Part shown: positions 43,082-54,209 of the stretch, in pieces | How the letters are laid out: each line of letters starts with the position of its first letter | Numbering within the stretch: the first letter of the stretch is position 1 | Origin: Diphasiastrum complanatum | Lineage: Eukaryota > Streptophyta > Lycopodiopsida > Lycopodiales > Lycopodiaceae | Direction: 5' to 3' | Assembly (NCBI GenBank): GCA_029204225.1 | Contig: CM055092.1 | Coordinates: 69,527,252-69,591,251 of the forward strand | Length of the DNA stretch: 64,000 bases | Notes under the pieces: model-generated | The model's input: only the letters and a program-made list of their open reading frames with translations | Databases searched by the model: none | Told to the model about the DNA's origin: nothing | Program-made: the position numbers and the translations under genes

Positions 43082-46000
43082 TCGATATCTGTGCCTGTCT
43101 GGAGCTGGCATGGGCTGTGTATCAAAAGAGGAGGACTCGTCACTAGCATCATCCCAATCTGCCTCCGCATCAGCCCCCAAGCAAGCCAAACCAGCAACAC
43201 CTGCTCCAGCTCGCTGTAATGCTGCACCTCTAGCTGTACCTGGAGCCCTGCGTGGTCGTCCTCTCCTCCCTGGCAGTTTCTGTGCCTTGCCTTTCTTGTT
43301 CGGTGCACTCTTGGTCCAGGTCTCTTACGGACAAGAGGAGCTGTCAATGCCTCGTCACCCCCATGCAAATCACCTGGCTGGCTAGGCTGGGCCCAAGCTG
43401 AGGCCGGCTGGGATAGGGAAGCAAAAGAGGGAACTCCCTGTGCAGCTGAGCTAGGATGATGAGCTCCTGGAGCGTGTGCCCGTGGGGATGCTGCTAGTGG
43501 AGGGACTGGTTGTGAAGGAGGCAACTACAGCGGCGATATGTACTGAAAGGGGCGCTGCGGTGGCCGGTACTGGTACATCCTGGGTGCTGCCAAAGGGGGA
43601 GCCAGTGGAGTGGGTGCTGCCAAAGGAGGAGGACGTGGAGTGGGTGCTGCCACTGGAGGAGGAGCTGGAGGAGCCACTGTGGATGTGGGCGCTGCGAGAG
43701 AAAAACCTGGGCACAGATGGTGGCCTGCCATGGAGACCTGGTGCTGAATGGCATCGGTGGCACTGGAGGGGCTGTGCGGCGCACATATACCCTCTGAGGA
43801 GCTGGAGGAACTGTGGGCACCTCGTGCGGCTGCTCTGGCTGTGACTCTGTGCATGGCATGCTGGCAAGAGATGAAGGGGGTGCCCTGACACTCGGCATCT
43901 GCTGGGCCTTTGAATCAAATGTGGCAATCAGGTCGTCCAGCTGGGCATCTGAATACACATGCTCTGGGCTCTGGGCCTCATACTGTGCACCATCCACTGA
44001 ATCATCCTGTGCACCAACCTCTGAATCATCCCGTGCCTCATCATGTGCACCCTGTAGACCCTGCATGGCCTCCCAATCTATGCAATCAAAGTCATCTGGT
44101 GCCTCCTCTGGTGTGCCGTCGTAGTAACGGCCATGACTCTGTGCTGCACGCATCCAAACATCTGCGGGACCGGCATCTAAACCACTCTGCCCTCTATCAA
44201 GAGCCTCCTCCATCATGTCGACATAGGTAGGTATGCCACTGCCGCCCCCTGTGTGCCCTGCCGGTCTGCCGGTATAACCTGTGCCATGTGTCCCACCTCT
44301 GCCACGTGATGCACCTGTGACCCTCGTCATGCTCATCCTCTGACACTGGCTCATCTGCCTCATACAATGGAGGCTCTCTGTGCTCAAGCCCCAACTCTCT
44401 CTCTCTCATCTCGGCAAGCTCCCTCTCTCTCTCTGCCATCAACTGTGTGCCCAGTTCAGCTACAGGCATGGGATGGGTGTTGTTTGTAGGCAAGTCGACC
44501 TGGCGCTCCAAATCTGATATCTTCGTCTGAAAGACCAAAATTGAGCGTGTCAGGAAAACAACTTGATCAAAAATTGAAACCTACATTTTAGTGAGACGTC
44601 AACCAACATGCAATGGCAGAATAGCTTTTCACCTGCAATGCGCTCGTAATGGTCAGCAGTCTCCTGGCGAGACGTGTGGTGCTACAGAACACCAACCGCT
44701 CCAACTGACTCACTGACAGCCTGTTCCTTCTCCTCGTGTGAATGAGTGCCCATGTGCTCCAATTACGCTCACACACGGAGGCAGCGCAGTCCTGTGGTAC
44801 GTGCAATGAAATGGTTCAGCACACGTGCACGGGTGGAACATCAACGAAACACAGCGAGGATGAGATGAGATGCATACCTGTGAAAGGACCCACAGTGCAA
44901 GACGCTGTACGGATGGATAGGTGCTGCAGAACATGGTCCACCAAGTAATGGGAAGCTGCCTCCGGATGGATAGGTGCTGCCGAACATGGTCCACCAAGTA
45001 ATGGGAAGCTGCCTCCTCTCTGGATCCTGAGCAGCCGGGTGACCGAACGTGCCCATGCCGAAACGAAATGCAGTGAGCTCCTCCATGAGCCTGATAGGAT
45101 CCAAACCTATGTGTGGACCCCCCTTTGAATGTACTGAAGCCAATCGGCCTCGAGTTCCCTGTCTGCGATCTGTGTTGGAGAGAGGAAGAGGGGATGCAGC
45201 ATGTGTGCAACGTTGTGGATACTCCTGTGGAAGTAGTTCAACCGCGTCTCCCATATGAACTTCAGCTCTGTCATCCTGCAGTTGAGAGGCATGTGGTTTA
45301 GGGCATTACGAAAAAACGTAACATTGACAGAAAAACAAACTAGCAACCATTGAAAAGATAAAGAACAATTACAACAATGTACCGCTTACCTCTCTGGCTG
45401 CAAGATGGGCAGCTGCAGGAACTAATCCGGTCCATGAGTTCATACACCAGTCCAAGTGTCGAGCCCTCGCTGTCAGCCATGCGGAGCACAATGTAAAGTG
45501 GTCGAAGCAGTCCTGACAATGTCTGTGCATCCCTCCAGAACTGGTCTCCCCTCACCATGGAAGAAAAGTGCTCCCTATCCTCGGTGCGCGGAAACGTACT
45601 GGCACACCAAAGATCACTGGCAACCATCTGTAGAAGCTAGGCCCTGCACCTGATCAAACGGTCGATGACCACCAAGTCGAATGCAAAGCGTGTGAGGGCT
45701 GGCTTACGGAGGTCCAGATGGCTGAACACCTGGAACATGGCAAGAACACGCCTCTTTCTGGTGACAAAAGTCACCAGGAAGAGGGCCTCCCGGAAGATGG
45801 CTCTAACCCAGGGAAGTGCTCCTATGTCCCCCATCAGAAGGTCTATGTCGTGCGCTGCACAGGGGGTATGAACAATATGAGGGAACTCGGCCTCTAGCAG
45901 TACACCCATCTGAATGCAATTCGTGGCATTGTCCGTCACCATCGTGACGACATGTTGTGGGCCTATGGCTAGGATGGAAGGCCTGATGACATCAAACATG

Positions 46001-47260
46001 AACTCTGCAGATATGACTCTCCCCCCCCTGCTGCAATCCATTGCCCTCAAAAATTGTGTGCCCATGCAGCTGGAGACCAGAGGATCGGCCTCCTCCTGAC
46101 ATCAGTCCAGCCATCGGACATGATGCTGCAACCGTAAGTGGCCCAGTGCCGACGCAGAGGCTCCATCTCTCTAGACAAGGACTCAACCCTATCCCTCAGC
46201 ATGTGGGTGCGGACAACCTCTGAACTAGGGACTCTCCAGCTAGGGCTGACAGACTTGCAAGGCGGAAGGCCCTTCTGAAGGGCTCAGAGTCGGTGATGGC
46301 AAAGGGTAGGTTCAGCTCGTAAATCAGACTGGCCACGGCCTGTGTGGCCTCTCTGTCCATGTGCGGCTGATGCGCGCCGCGAATGGTCTGCTGCACAAGG
46401 GCTCTCCCTGGTGGGCGATGGGTGGTGGACCTCCAGCACGGTGCACCAACCGTGACGGGAATGGACGATGACGCGACAGGCTAGGCACTGGTGGATGCAT
46501 CGGCTGTAGATGTGGAATGGGGAGAGTGGGATGCACTGGCAGGGATGGGTGCAGCAGCATAGGTGGGGTGCACTGGTGGAGGGGCAACATCTGGCATGGG
46601 GTACGAAAACTGCTGGCTGAGGAGGTCATCCGGATGGGAAGGGAAGGAAGAAGGGATCTTTTACACATCCTCGAAGGCCCCAGCAGTAGCATCTTGGGCC
46701 TGCTCGGGTGGCGGAGAGTCCATGAGAAAGTCGTAGATTGGGGGAGTGCGAGCAACAGTGGGTGGTGGTGGAACCGCAGTGGCAACTGGCGGACGCGATG
46801 GGACGGGATCCACCGGAATCTGAGCAGATGGGGGTGCATGAGGTAGAACTGTCTGAGGGGGATGAGGGGCAAAGGGACTGGAGGAGGATGCACTCCCTCT
46901 CCTCGTGCGTGCCAATTAAGCAGGCAACAACTCTGGGTCAGCCACATAAGGAGCGGTGCAAAATCGGAGAATGCCCTCCGAAATGGTGTTCTCCCCTGCC
47001 ACGAGCCGCGGCCCGTAGGTGTCCAGTAGTCGCTGCCTGTCGGGGACGGTCATGCTGCCACAAGGGGCAGCATTCAAGGTGGCACCATTTTTGGCGCGTG
47101 CACCAAGCAGATGGCCTTTAAGGCGAGTGAGGAATGCAGCAAACTCGACGGGACAGTATCGGCAGCGCATGATCTTCCGACCGGTCTTGTTGGCCTTGTC
47201 GGCAACCCGCCTGACAATGTCTACCTCGTCCCACAGACCGAAAAGGTCGGATTGCACCAT
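43013..47260 (-). pseudogene. Family-2 BED-DUF659-hAT transposase, copy D (broken, all domains present)
   Basis: Start at 47260 (MVQSDLFGLWDEVDIVRRV). BED finger RCRYCPVEFAAFLTRLKGHLLG, then GENTISEGILRFCTAPY, a stop near 46918, and a Pro-rich linker with further stops. DUF659: IYELNLPFAITDSEPFRRAF (46350-46270), a short deletion/shift near 46080-46130, GGRVISAEFMFDVI, VTDNATNCIQMGVLLEAEF, FSHLDLRKPALTRFAFDL. The dimerisation region spans 45255-44640: FHRSIHNVAHMLHPLFLSP, RLALWVLSQ, and CERNWSTWALIHTRRRNRLS. It is disturbed by a 53-bp tandem duplication (near 44911-45016). Downstream exons encode a coiled-coil (RERELAEMRERELGLEH), a Gly-rich stretch (GRGGTHGTGYTGRP), a Pro/Ala-rich stretch and a basic tail (RRGRPRRAPGTARG), ending SSESEPEH. 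It is the most complete family-2 transposase here, but it is not functional as read. Confidence 0.85.
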
Positions 47261-47614
47261 TGCAGATGAAATGAGGGATGGATTGCTGGAAAAAAAACAG
47301 CAGGGTTCAATGTTGGAGTAACGCTGAAAATGGGCGAAGGCAGGGCGAAGCAAGTCAGATGCAAGGCAAGGCGTTGCGTGGGCGAAGGGCGACGCAAGGA
47401 ATCAAAAGGCATGTAGGCAAAAACAACAGCGATGGCAGGGCGGAGGAGGGCGCAATAAAATTTGAGATGAAATGCGAGGGGGCCGGGTAGGTTTAGGATA
47501 AAAAAAAAATTTAAAAATATTAAATATTAAATAATATATTATATTGTGGTACCGCGGTACCAGTATGGTCCCGTGGTACCGGGATCCGCGGTACCCAGTA
47601 CCGCGGGACCTATG

Positions 47615-47669
<55 letters not shown>
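47615..47669. repeat. (TA)n microsatellite right of D
   Basis: A 55-bp AT run with one TTT interruption near 47637. It is the right-hand end of the chain of elements that starts at C1. Confidence 0.95.
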
Positions 47670-47673
<4 letters not shown>

Positions 47674-47675
47674 CA

Positions 47676-47875
47676 AGGTCTCGTATCCGCTAGATGAGTA
47701 AGGAGCGTGGGACAGAGTCGAAGGCATTCCTGAAGTCAATGAAGCAGCAATAAACTCGCTCTCGCCGGTGCCGAGCTTCCTCAATAATGGCTCTAAGAGT
47801 AAAGATATGATCTGTAGTAGAATAATGAGCTCTAAACCCAGACTGGCCCATAGCATGCAATCTCTTGGTCGACTC
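47676..47875 (-). pseudogene. LINE reverse transcriptase fragment
   Basis: The minus-strand frame reads GQSGFRAHYSTTDHIFTLRA, then EEARHRRERVYCCFIDFRN and AFDSVPRSLL, followed by a stop. These are the conserved GFR...STxDHIFTLR and FxDFxKAFDSV blocks of LINE reverse transcriptases. The fragment lies between two TA tracts (47615-47669 and 47879-47973), with no other LINE domain nearby. Confidence 0.8.
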
Positions 47876-47878
47876 AGT

Positions 47879-47973
47879 ATTATATATATATATATAATAG
47901 ATGTAGATAAATAAATAGATATATTAAATATTATATATTATATATTATATATTATATATAATATATTATATAT
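47879..47973. repeat. TA-rich microsatellite cluster
   Basis: Mixed (TA)n and ATATT repeats with short interruptions (ATAGATGTAGATAAATAAATAG). Confidence 0.85.
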
Positions 47974-48639
47974 AGGCCTCTGGAGGAGTTCCAAACAAGA
48001 CATTATGTGATTGGTAGACTCGTGTGCTAAGGCCCAAACATACAAACTTGGTGGATCTTTCAACAAGCTTTTCTAATCTCCCTCCTAAGATCACATCTAC
48101 CACAATATAGCTCATCTCATAAAGTATCAGATAATGTGCAATAGCAAACATTCTTCTTTATGTTTCTTCCGGTGTCTGATACTAGATTTCCTAAATTAGA
48201 ACTCTTATAATCACCCCAGCCCTCCTAACTTGGAAATGTACTTCAACAATGTATATGTAGATGCGAACGTCCCTTCAACCCGTGCATTAATGTGTGCCTC
48301 TCTTGCTCAAGTGATGAATATTTCTATCTAAATACCTCTCCTAAAGTGATGCCACTTTCATCCGTCTTTTGGGGAAAATGCCTTCCAAAAGGCCACAATA
48401 TTATATCCTACACTTCATTACCTTCTTGTACGGTGCCACTACCCCACATGTGGTCCATAGCAAATAGCATTTTCTAAGCTAGGTGCCTAATTCAATTGTT
48501 GGTTAATATTGAATCCATTAATCAATTGACCGTCTAGAAAATTGCTAGAGACAATACATTGCATTACAATGAAAGAGTCTAGTCTACTCTTTCCAATTTT
48601 TGGCAATAGGAAAGTCAAGGATTATTTTTTGTCAATTAG
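47974..48639. other. Noncoding, weak gypsy similarity at the left edge
   Basis: A minus-strand frame at 48151-47966 faintly resembles the end of gypsy RNase H (AIAHYLILYEMSYIVVD against ADALSRILHLMSFTVVD in R3). The rest shows nothing I recognise. Confidence 0.3.
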
Positions 48640-49440
48640 GCACAATTATTGTGATCTTTGCGAACTCTCCCATGTAGCATCTGAAAAAGGTAACTTTTTC
48701 CAAGTAACTAGATGCTCTTGGAAAGTGAAATTTCTCAATTGTCCATGTATCTTATCTATCATTCACTCAAGTCCATGATTTGAAATATCTTCTTCATATA
48801 GTGCCATCAAACCTCCAACCAGATTATCACTCTTGTGCAAGCACTTTTTAAATATGCTCACTTGGAAAACTGAATACACCTAACTTATAAGCTACAATAC
48901 TGATTTTCTTGACAATCTTCCACAATGAACAACATTCACCTACATAATTTCTTGCCCTTGCTTGAGACTTGGAAAGAGTTTACCACGGCACTTGCTACCT
49001 CTAGAGCTCAAAGCCATGAAGTGCTAGGTACTTTCTGGAAAATTTATAGTGGTTGGGCTTGTTAGTCGCTACCCATAGTTTAGTTCACAAGGACTCATTG
49101 GAATGGACACATGTCTCTTCTCCTTATACAAAAACTCTACAAACAAGTAGATACGTAACCAGATAAAATTATGTCTTGCTGACAGGAAGCATCTCAAGTG
49201 AACGTTATAAACTCAAAGGGCTGATTGGATATAATTTGTTTGTAAAAAGGGATGGAAAACTACATGTACTCTCCAGCATGTCATTGAACTCGAGGCCAAA
49301 AAGAATAGTTCCTATGAGCTGATTTGTTCGTCTTATTTATGCTCAAGTGCCCTACAAAGGGACTGTCATGACACTCATGAAGCAACTTTCTACAAACGTG
49401 TAACATGAATATCTTTCCATTTTCATAATAATAGAGAGGA
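48640..49440 (-). pseudogene. R5: chromovirus remnant (integrase zinc domain and chromodomain)
   Basis: The minus strand reads LHECHDSPFVGHLSINKT and YSFWPRVQ near 49385-49290 (first half of the integrase zinc domain) and EHLVTWKKLPFSDATWE near 48740-48680 (chromodomain). The latter is closely similar to the R3 chromodomain (EYLVTWKGHPLSDATWE). The catalytic core and many bases between are deleted, and stops are frequent. Confidence 0.7.
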
Positions 49441-49544
49441 ACATAAAATCAAAATGAGAAAATACCCCTTGGTGATGCTTTCAGCATCTACAAACATATC
49501 CTCGTCCACATTTATATGTGCAATGAAAAAGTCAAATCATAGTT

Positions 49545-49960
49545 ATGGGTAACGTTTCCCACACATCCCCCTCAGGAAACAAGAAACGAAAACAAGAAAT
49601 CGGATACGCGAAACAGAGAAACAATACATCATCATATAATCTAGATACAATCGAAAATTCCGAGTATGCATCATACACCATGTTACATAGCAAAAAAACA
49701 CAGCTTGTTGTCTGGAGATGTAGTTAGGGCTCATTTCCAGTTTCAAAAAGGTTGCCAGCAATTGTTAGGCCGTTTTCAGGTAAAACCAGCCTCTTGTAGG
49801 CTGTCTGGGTCATCTTTTTTAGGTCTAAAAAAAACCATTTCCCTTGAGATGTGTTGTGGGAAACACGTTTACCCATTATGAAAACGACTGTTTCCCATGG
49901 TTGTTTCCCAGGCTCATTTCCCAAGTTTTGGGAAACAAGGCATGCTGGGAAAGGCATTTC
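49545..49960. repeat. Block rich in GTTTCCC/GGGAAAC words
   Basis: At least nine TTTCCC or GGGAAA words in both orientations within about 415 bp, including TTTCCCAAGTTTTGGGAAAC as an inverted pair. It could be a small non-autonomous DNA element, but no clear terminal repeat or target duplication was found. Confidence 0.4.
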
Positions 49961-49975
49961 CCCAATATGAGTCAA

Positions 49976-51500
49976 AAGCTACTTTCAATATGTTTAAAAA
50001 GTAAGCCAGACTTTTAGTAGCTTATAGCAATCATCAAAACTTTGTTTGCCAAAAACAACTCAAATACAATACTTGTTTAGACGTTTCTTAAATGACAAAA
50101 AACCAGTAGTCGTTGATTTGTTTTGTACTACAACACACCTTAACCAAGTTCCAATGGCTAGTGGAAAGATATCAACACTAAACATCGGTGGATTCAGCAC
50201 TTCCATCATTTAAAGCAAATGAACATTGAGTTCCTAGGTAGATTGTCAATCAACGAACATAATTGCTTTATGAAGACTTCAAATTGAAATCTCTAGTGCC
50301 TAAATACTCAATTATGGCTACAAGCTATTACAACTTGCCAATGCATGAACCAAATTCAAATTTTTCAACCTATAAATCCTCTTTCCCACCAAGGCGTTGT
50401 CAAAAGCGCTTAGGATTCTCAAGTATTCCACTATTTTTTTACTCAACACCTAAGTGTTCTCTCCTATGCGGAATTTTACTCAACTCCTAACTGTACTCTC
50501 CTATGTGGAACCTCTAACAACCATAAAAGTCTTCTAAACTCCAAACATGCACTTAAGAAGGGTGAAAAAAATATTCTAAACAAAGCTCATTGTCGTGTAA
50601 CTTCAGAAAATAGGGTTTTCTCCTCTTATTGATGCAAAAAAATGCATTCAAGTATTAAAAGGCAAAATCTCATTCCACCACTCAAATTGAACTAATCAAT
50701 ATAAATTTCAAACATTTGGAATGTTTCATATGATTTTTATGCTTGTTTTTATAAATCCACTAAAAAAGCCTAAAAATAGTGGTGAGGCGTCATATCAAGC
50801 AAACAAGTATTTGATGATTGGGTGTATTTCTTCCAAAGTTGATATTAAATCAACCTAAATGTTAACAAGAACACAACAAAAGTCACCAAGCAACCATGCC
50901 TCCCAACCATTGTTCCCACCAACTATTTAAGATGCCAATCGACTTAAAACAACTAATTACAATCATCGCATTTCGTTGTGACATGCTCAAAACGCACGTC
51001 TACAAATTAGAGGATTCAAAAACACAACAATCTAAGAAAATCCAAATACTAGAAAGCCATGTTATTTCTAGACATGCCTTTTCACTACAAGGACCATAGC
51101 CCAAATGTGAATGCAAACTTGATTCACGACAAAGATTTTGATATAAATCATTCCCAATTTTCCATTTTATACATGCTTCAAGTGATCCTCTAGTTTGATT
51201 CTATGAAAACATACCTTGCTTTATTTCTATAATGATAAATAGAAAAACTTGAAGATATTACAACGGTAATAATACAACCTATATAAAGTCAAAAAGTAAG
51301 GGTCATAGAAAGAATTTAGCAATAAAGTAAAATGCTTTGCCAATCCTTTATGCTTGGGAAAGAAACTTTTAATGACCTTTCCAACCGTGTTCTATGAGTG
51401 TTAGAACTTGGCTCAACAAAACGGCTTCACCATAAATCTAGGGCCATTTCACCTGGTGAAAGGTCATTACATAAATCATTCCCAAAAACAATAATAATCT
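49976..51500. other. Noncoding AT-rich stretch
   Basis: Short frames only, no domain recognised. If the plant gene with an exon at 51541-51699 continues downstream on the minus strand, its further exons would be expected here or beyond; I could not identify them. Confidence 0.5.
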
Positions 51501-51540
51501 ATCTAGCTCAATCTAAAGACTCCATTTGGTGTAAATTTAC

Positions 51541-51699
51541 CACAAAATGGCGCTCCCCTTCATGAAATGCAATCCTATGATGGTGCTGCGCCTGGGTGTA
51601 AAGTTGCGATATCGATTTGGCAGCGGTGCAGAAAGATGAAAACAACGTTCGATCAACCTCATCAAGTCCCGTTGCGTCAGACTTTCTTTTCTTTGCCAT
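51541..51699 (-). CDS. First coding exon of a conserved plant protein (partial gene)
   Basis: The minus-strand exon starts MAKKRKSDATGLDEVDRTLF and continues FCTAAKSISQLYTQAQHH to HEGERHFV, 53 codons exactly. It resembles from memory the N-terminus of a small plant-specific family in which a basic start is followed by SSFC-AAN-LSQLYTQA and F-AGERHALEKLYQWI; some databases label members as holocarboxylase-synthetase-like, a name with no clear functional basis. A good donor (GTG/GTAAAT) lies right after FV, where family members continue with the HALEKLYQW part. Upstream, TTGTGCCCTTTGCAG just before ATCAGTAACCTCAGT suggests a 3' splice site, so an intron interrupts the 5' UTR. Later exons were not found, so it may be a truncated gene or have long introns. 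Confidence 0.55.
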
Positions 51700-52260
51700 A
51701 CTGAGGTTACTGATCTGCAAAGGGCACAACCAAGCGATGCCTTCCCCTAAATACCTTCTACTTCAACCCTGTTATCAAACATGATGCCAGGACAAAGATC
51801 GTAGCCCAATTATTACAAAATGACGGCTTCCTGAACCTGGATCATCGTTGTTAAAACGATACAGAACTCTTTGCAACTTCTCAATCTAGAGAGAAAAAAA
51901 AACATAAACTAGTAAAGTTGATAGCAAAATACACAGATCAGTGACAAATCTGTGACAAACAAGTAAACTTCAAGACGGAGAAGAAATTGCTGAAATATTG
52001 TCTCAGATGTATCCAATCCAAGCAAGAGCTGCGAAAGCTAAGCGAATCAACCTCCGAAGAGAGGCGAGCGTCGTGGTGAGGGCTCGATCTGTGCGCATGA
52101 GGAAAAGGAAGAGATAAAGCAAGGGTCGCCATGGACAGCCATGGCTATGGCGAACAGATTCGCCAGGCGCTCAAGGAATGCTGCTCTTCACGCCTCTGTG
52201 TATGTGAGTAAAAGGGATCGAGAAAGAGAGAGGGAATTTGGGGGGGGCGGGGTGTTTTGG
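51700..52260 (-). promoter_or_regulatory. Probable 5' UTR and promoter side of the plant exon
   Basis: On the minus strand a pyrimidine-rich, GC-richer stretch (CCCGCCCC, CTCTCTCTTTCTC near 52215-52250) is typical of plant leaders. An open frame at 52132-51938 (64 codons) could be an upstream ORF or part of the leader. On the plus strand an ATG at 52143 followed by a perfect GTGAGT donor (52203) is an alternative reading that I cannot exclude. Confidence 0.35.
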
Positions 52261-52620
52261 CCCGGTTTTAGTTTGTTTAAAAAGGAGCAAAAGATTCTCA
52301 TTGTCTCTTGATTTCCTTGTCCACGTCACCCTTACATAAACAATGTACTAGGTATAGTTCATCACCAGGTGGGTTACTGCATGTAGCAGGCTGAGCCGCG
52401 GGAGTGGCAAATACGCCCACTGTCGGATGAACTTTCTCTCAAGCAACGACGTAATGACACATGTCTGCTATCACTCCTCACGACTACTACGTGAAAATAT
52501 GCATCCAGGCAAATTGAGCAAATAGATTAGACATATACTAAAGCATGTTCAATCCACTCATGAATGGAAATTTGTCGTATCTTTTCAGATGTGCCACCCC
52601 ATAATTAATGCAATCACCTA

Positions 52621-52690
52621 ACGGGGTTGGCTCAGCTGGTTAGCTTGGCATCCGTAGTTTCTTTGGTTCCGGGTTCAAGCCTCCCCTTGG
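52621..52690 (+). repeat. tRNA-like box A/box B unit (SINE head or tRNA pseudogene)
   Basis: GGGGTTGGCTCAGCTGGTTAG matches the RNA polymerase III box A, and GGTTCCGGGTTCAAGCCTC the box B, about 30 bp apart. The T stem and acceptor stem do not pair well, so it is not a normal tRNA. A SINE is likely, but no tail or target duplication is evident. Confidence 0.45.
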
Positions 52691-52884
52691 AAACCAAGAA
52701 GCATAATGAATGCAATCACATGTGTGAACACTTCCTTACCATCAATCCAACTCTACTCATGCATGGGCAATGATCTCACACACCACAGCCAACGTCGCAC
52801 GAGCATGTACATTTGTTTTGAAGGTTTCATAGAAGTTTTTGTATATATTGTATTAGTATTCCTTCTCGAGATTTGTCATGTTAC

Positions 52885-53031
52885 TAAAGCCCTTGGTTTG
52901 CCATATAGCAATGTTTCATGGTTGTGACCTATTTGCCCAATCACTTACTAAAGCCATCTCTTATGCTACTAAAGCCCTTGGTTTGCCATATAGCAATGTT
53001 TCATGGTTGTGACCTATTTGCCCAATCACTT
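52885..53031. repeat. Tandem duplication, 85-bp period
   Basis: CTAAAGCCCTTGGTTTGCC to CCAATCACTTAC occurs at 52885 and again at 52970 with almost no change. Confidence 0.9.
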
Positions 53032-53039
53032 ACACGTGT

Positions 53040-54080
53040 CAGACTTTTCATAATGTAGAGTGTTATCCTCAATTGTCGGTCCCGTACCTCCAAGATACAA
53101 CGATATGCATCCACTTTAGCATATGCCCCACAGTACTAAGGGTGACATCATATTTGTTGCTTTATGAGTCCAAATGGACACATGTCAATGTGATATTCAA
53201 TAATATGGATAATATGGACCAAAATGGCTAACTCCCTCTTATATTGGAATGGACATGCCCCTCCTACATGGCTAGTGAGAAGAGCGCCTTGGGCTTGCCA
53301 TCTCCAAAAATTCTTTTATACTTACCAATCTTGCTCATCAAATTCCATAGACTAGGCAACAAGTTCACTCTCGAACAATAGCAATATTGAAAAACAAAAA
53401 ACTTCTTCTCACCTCCACACTTACCCAACAAGTCCTTGTGCAATTTGAAAGTGTGTTGTTACGTCAACCCATAGCCATCATCACTTGGACAGTAATTATG
53501 CAGCAACTCTTGCCAAGCAATGAGTTTAAAGTCCCTTAAAACTACGAGCATGTATATTTGCATGGTCATTTTATCTTACCTATGATTTGAGTACCCGAGC
53601 AAAAATATCGTGCACATAATCAAATTGATCCTCGTAAGTACTAATAGAAGTAGCCTTTGTCACTAGTTCATTGCAATTCCTTGCATGTGATTGACCCATT
53701 CGTCTTAAGTGGTCAGTGGTTGCATATGAAGGGGCATAGTACCAAAACAATACAGTTGAGTTGCCCATACATGGCAGAGATAATGCCACCTCCCGTGTTG
53801 CAAAGTGGTGATGCAATACGAGGAAGCCACACTTTCAAAAGATGGACTTTCCAGCCATCATGACAAAGGGCCTTGTCGAGCAGTTGAATTTGAAATGCAT
53901 CTAAATGAGGGTAACAATTAGACCAAATATTTTATTGTCTTTGAAGGTGAAAGTTAGGCATCCACACCATGATGGTACATAGCCCACGTAACTTTGTTTG
54001 ATTGTACAATGGTGTCGTTCACCATTGATGTGTTGCTCTATTATCATTATTGGGACAATGACGAGGCGTAACTAACAACC
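53040..54080. other. Noncoding or unrecognised decayed sequence
   Basis: A minus-strand frame (53816-53580) and its neighbours show short protein-like stretches but no motif that I can assign. It may be a decayed gene or transposon. Confidence 0.35.
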
Positions 54081-54209
54081 TTGTACACTGGAGTATCGGC
54101 TATCCATGTCAGGAATTATTCCGAATTCCACATACTGGACATGGATGTAACACTTTCCTTCTTCTGGACCCACCGCTCTAAATTTCACTTTCCCTTTCGG
54201 GAGTCCATG

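Larger units (their letters stand above)
40808..47614 (-). mobile_element. D: two-gene family-2 hAT-like element with both termini
   Basis: A 6.8-kb element between TA tracts. Left end CATAGTACCCCGTGGTAC, right end read inward CATAGGTCCCGCGGTAC: imperfect terminal inverted repeats of about 17 bp. GGTACC arrays lie inside both ends (40808-40890 and 47545-47605). Inside, the accessory gene (plus strand) and the transposase gene (minus strand) converge near 42 kb, so each gene's promoter lies near a terminus. A rearrangement near 42.4-43.1 kb adds a large inverted repeat. Deletion derivative C2 has the same two ends, which supports the boundaries. Confidence 0.85.

Noticed and set aside
52143-52205. 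Plus-strand exon ATGGCTATGGCG... with a GTGAGT donor
   Set aside because: It overlaps the pyrimidine-rich leader of the minus-strand exon, and no following plus-strand exon was found.
52621-52690. Functional tRNA gene
   Set aside because: Acceptor and T stems do not pair properly; treated as tRNA-like or SINE-like.
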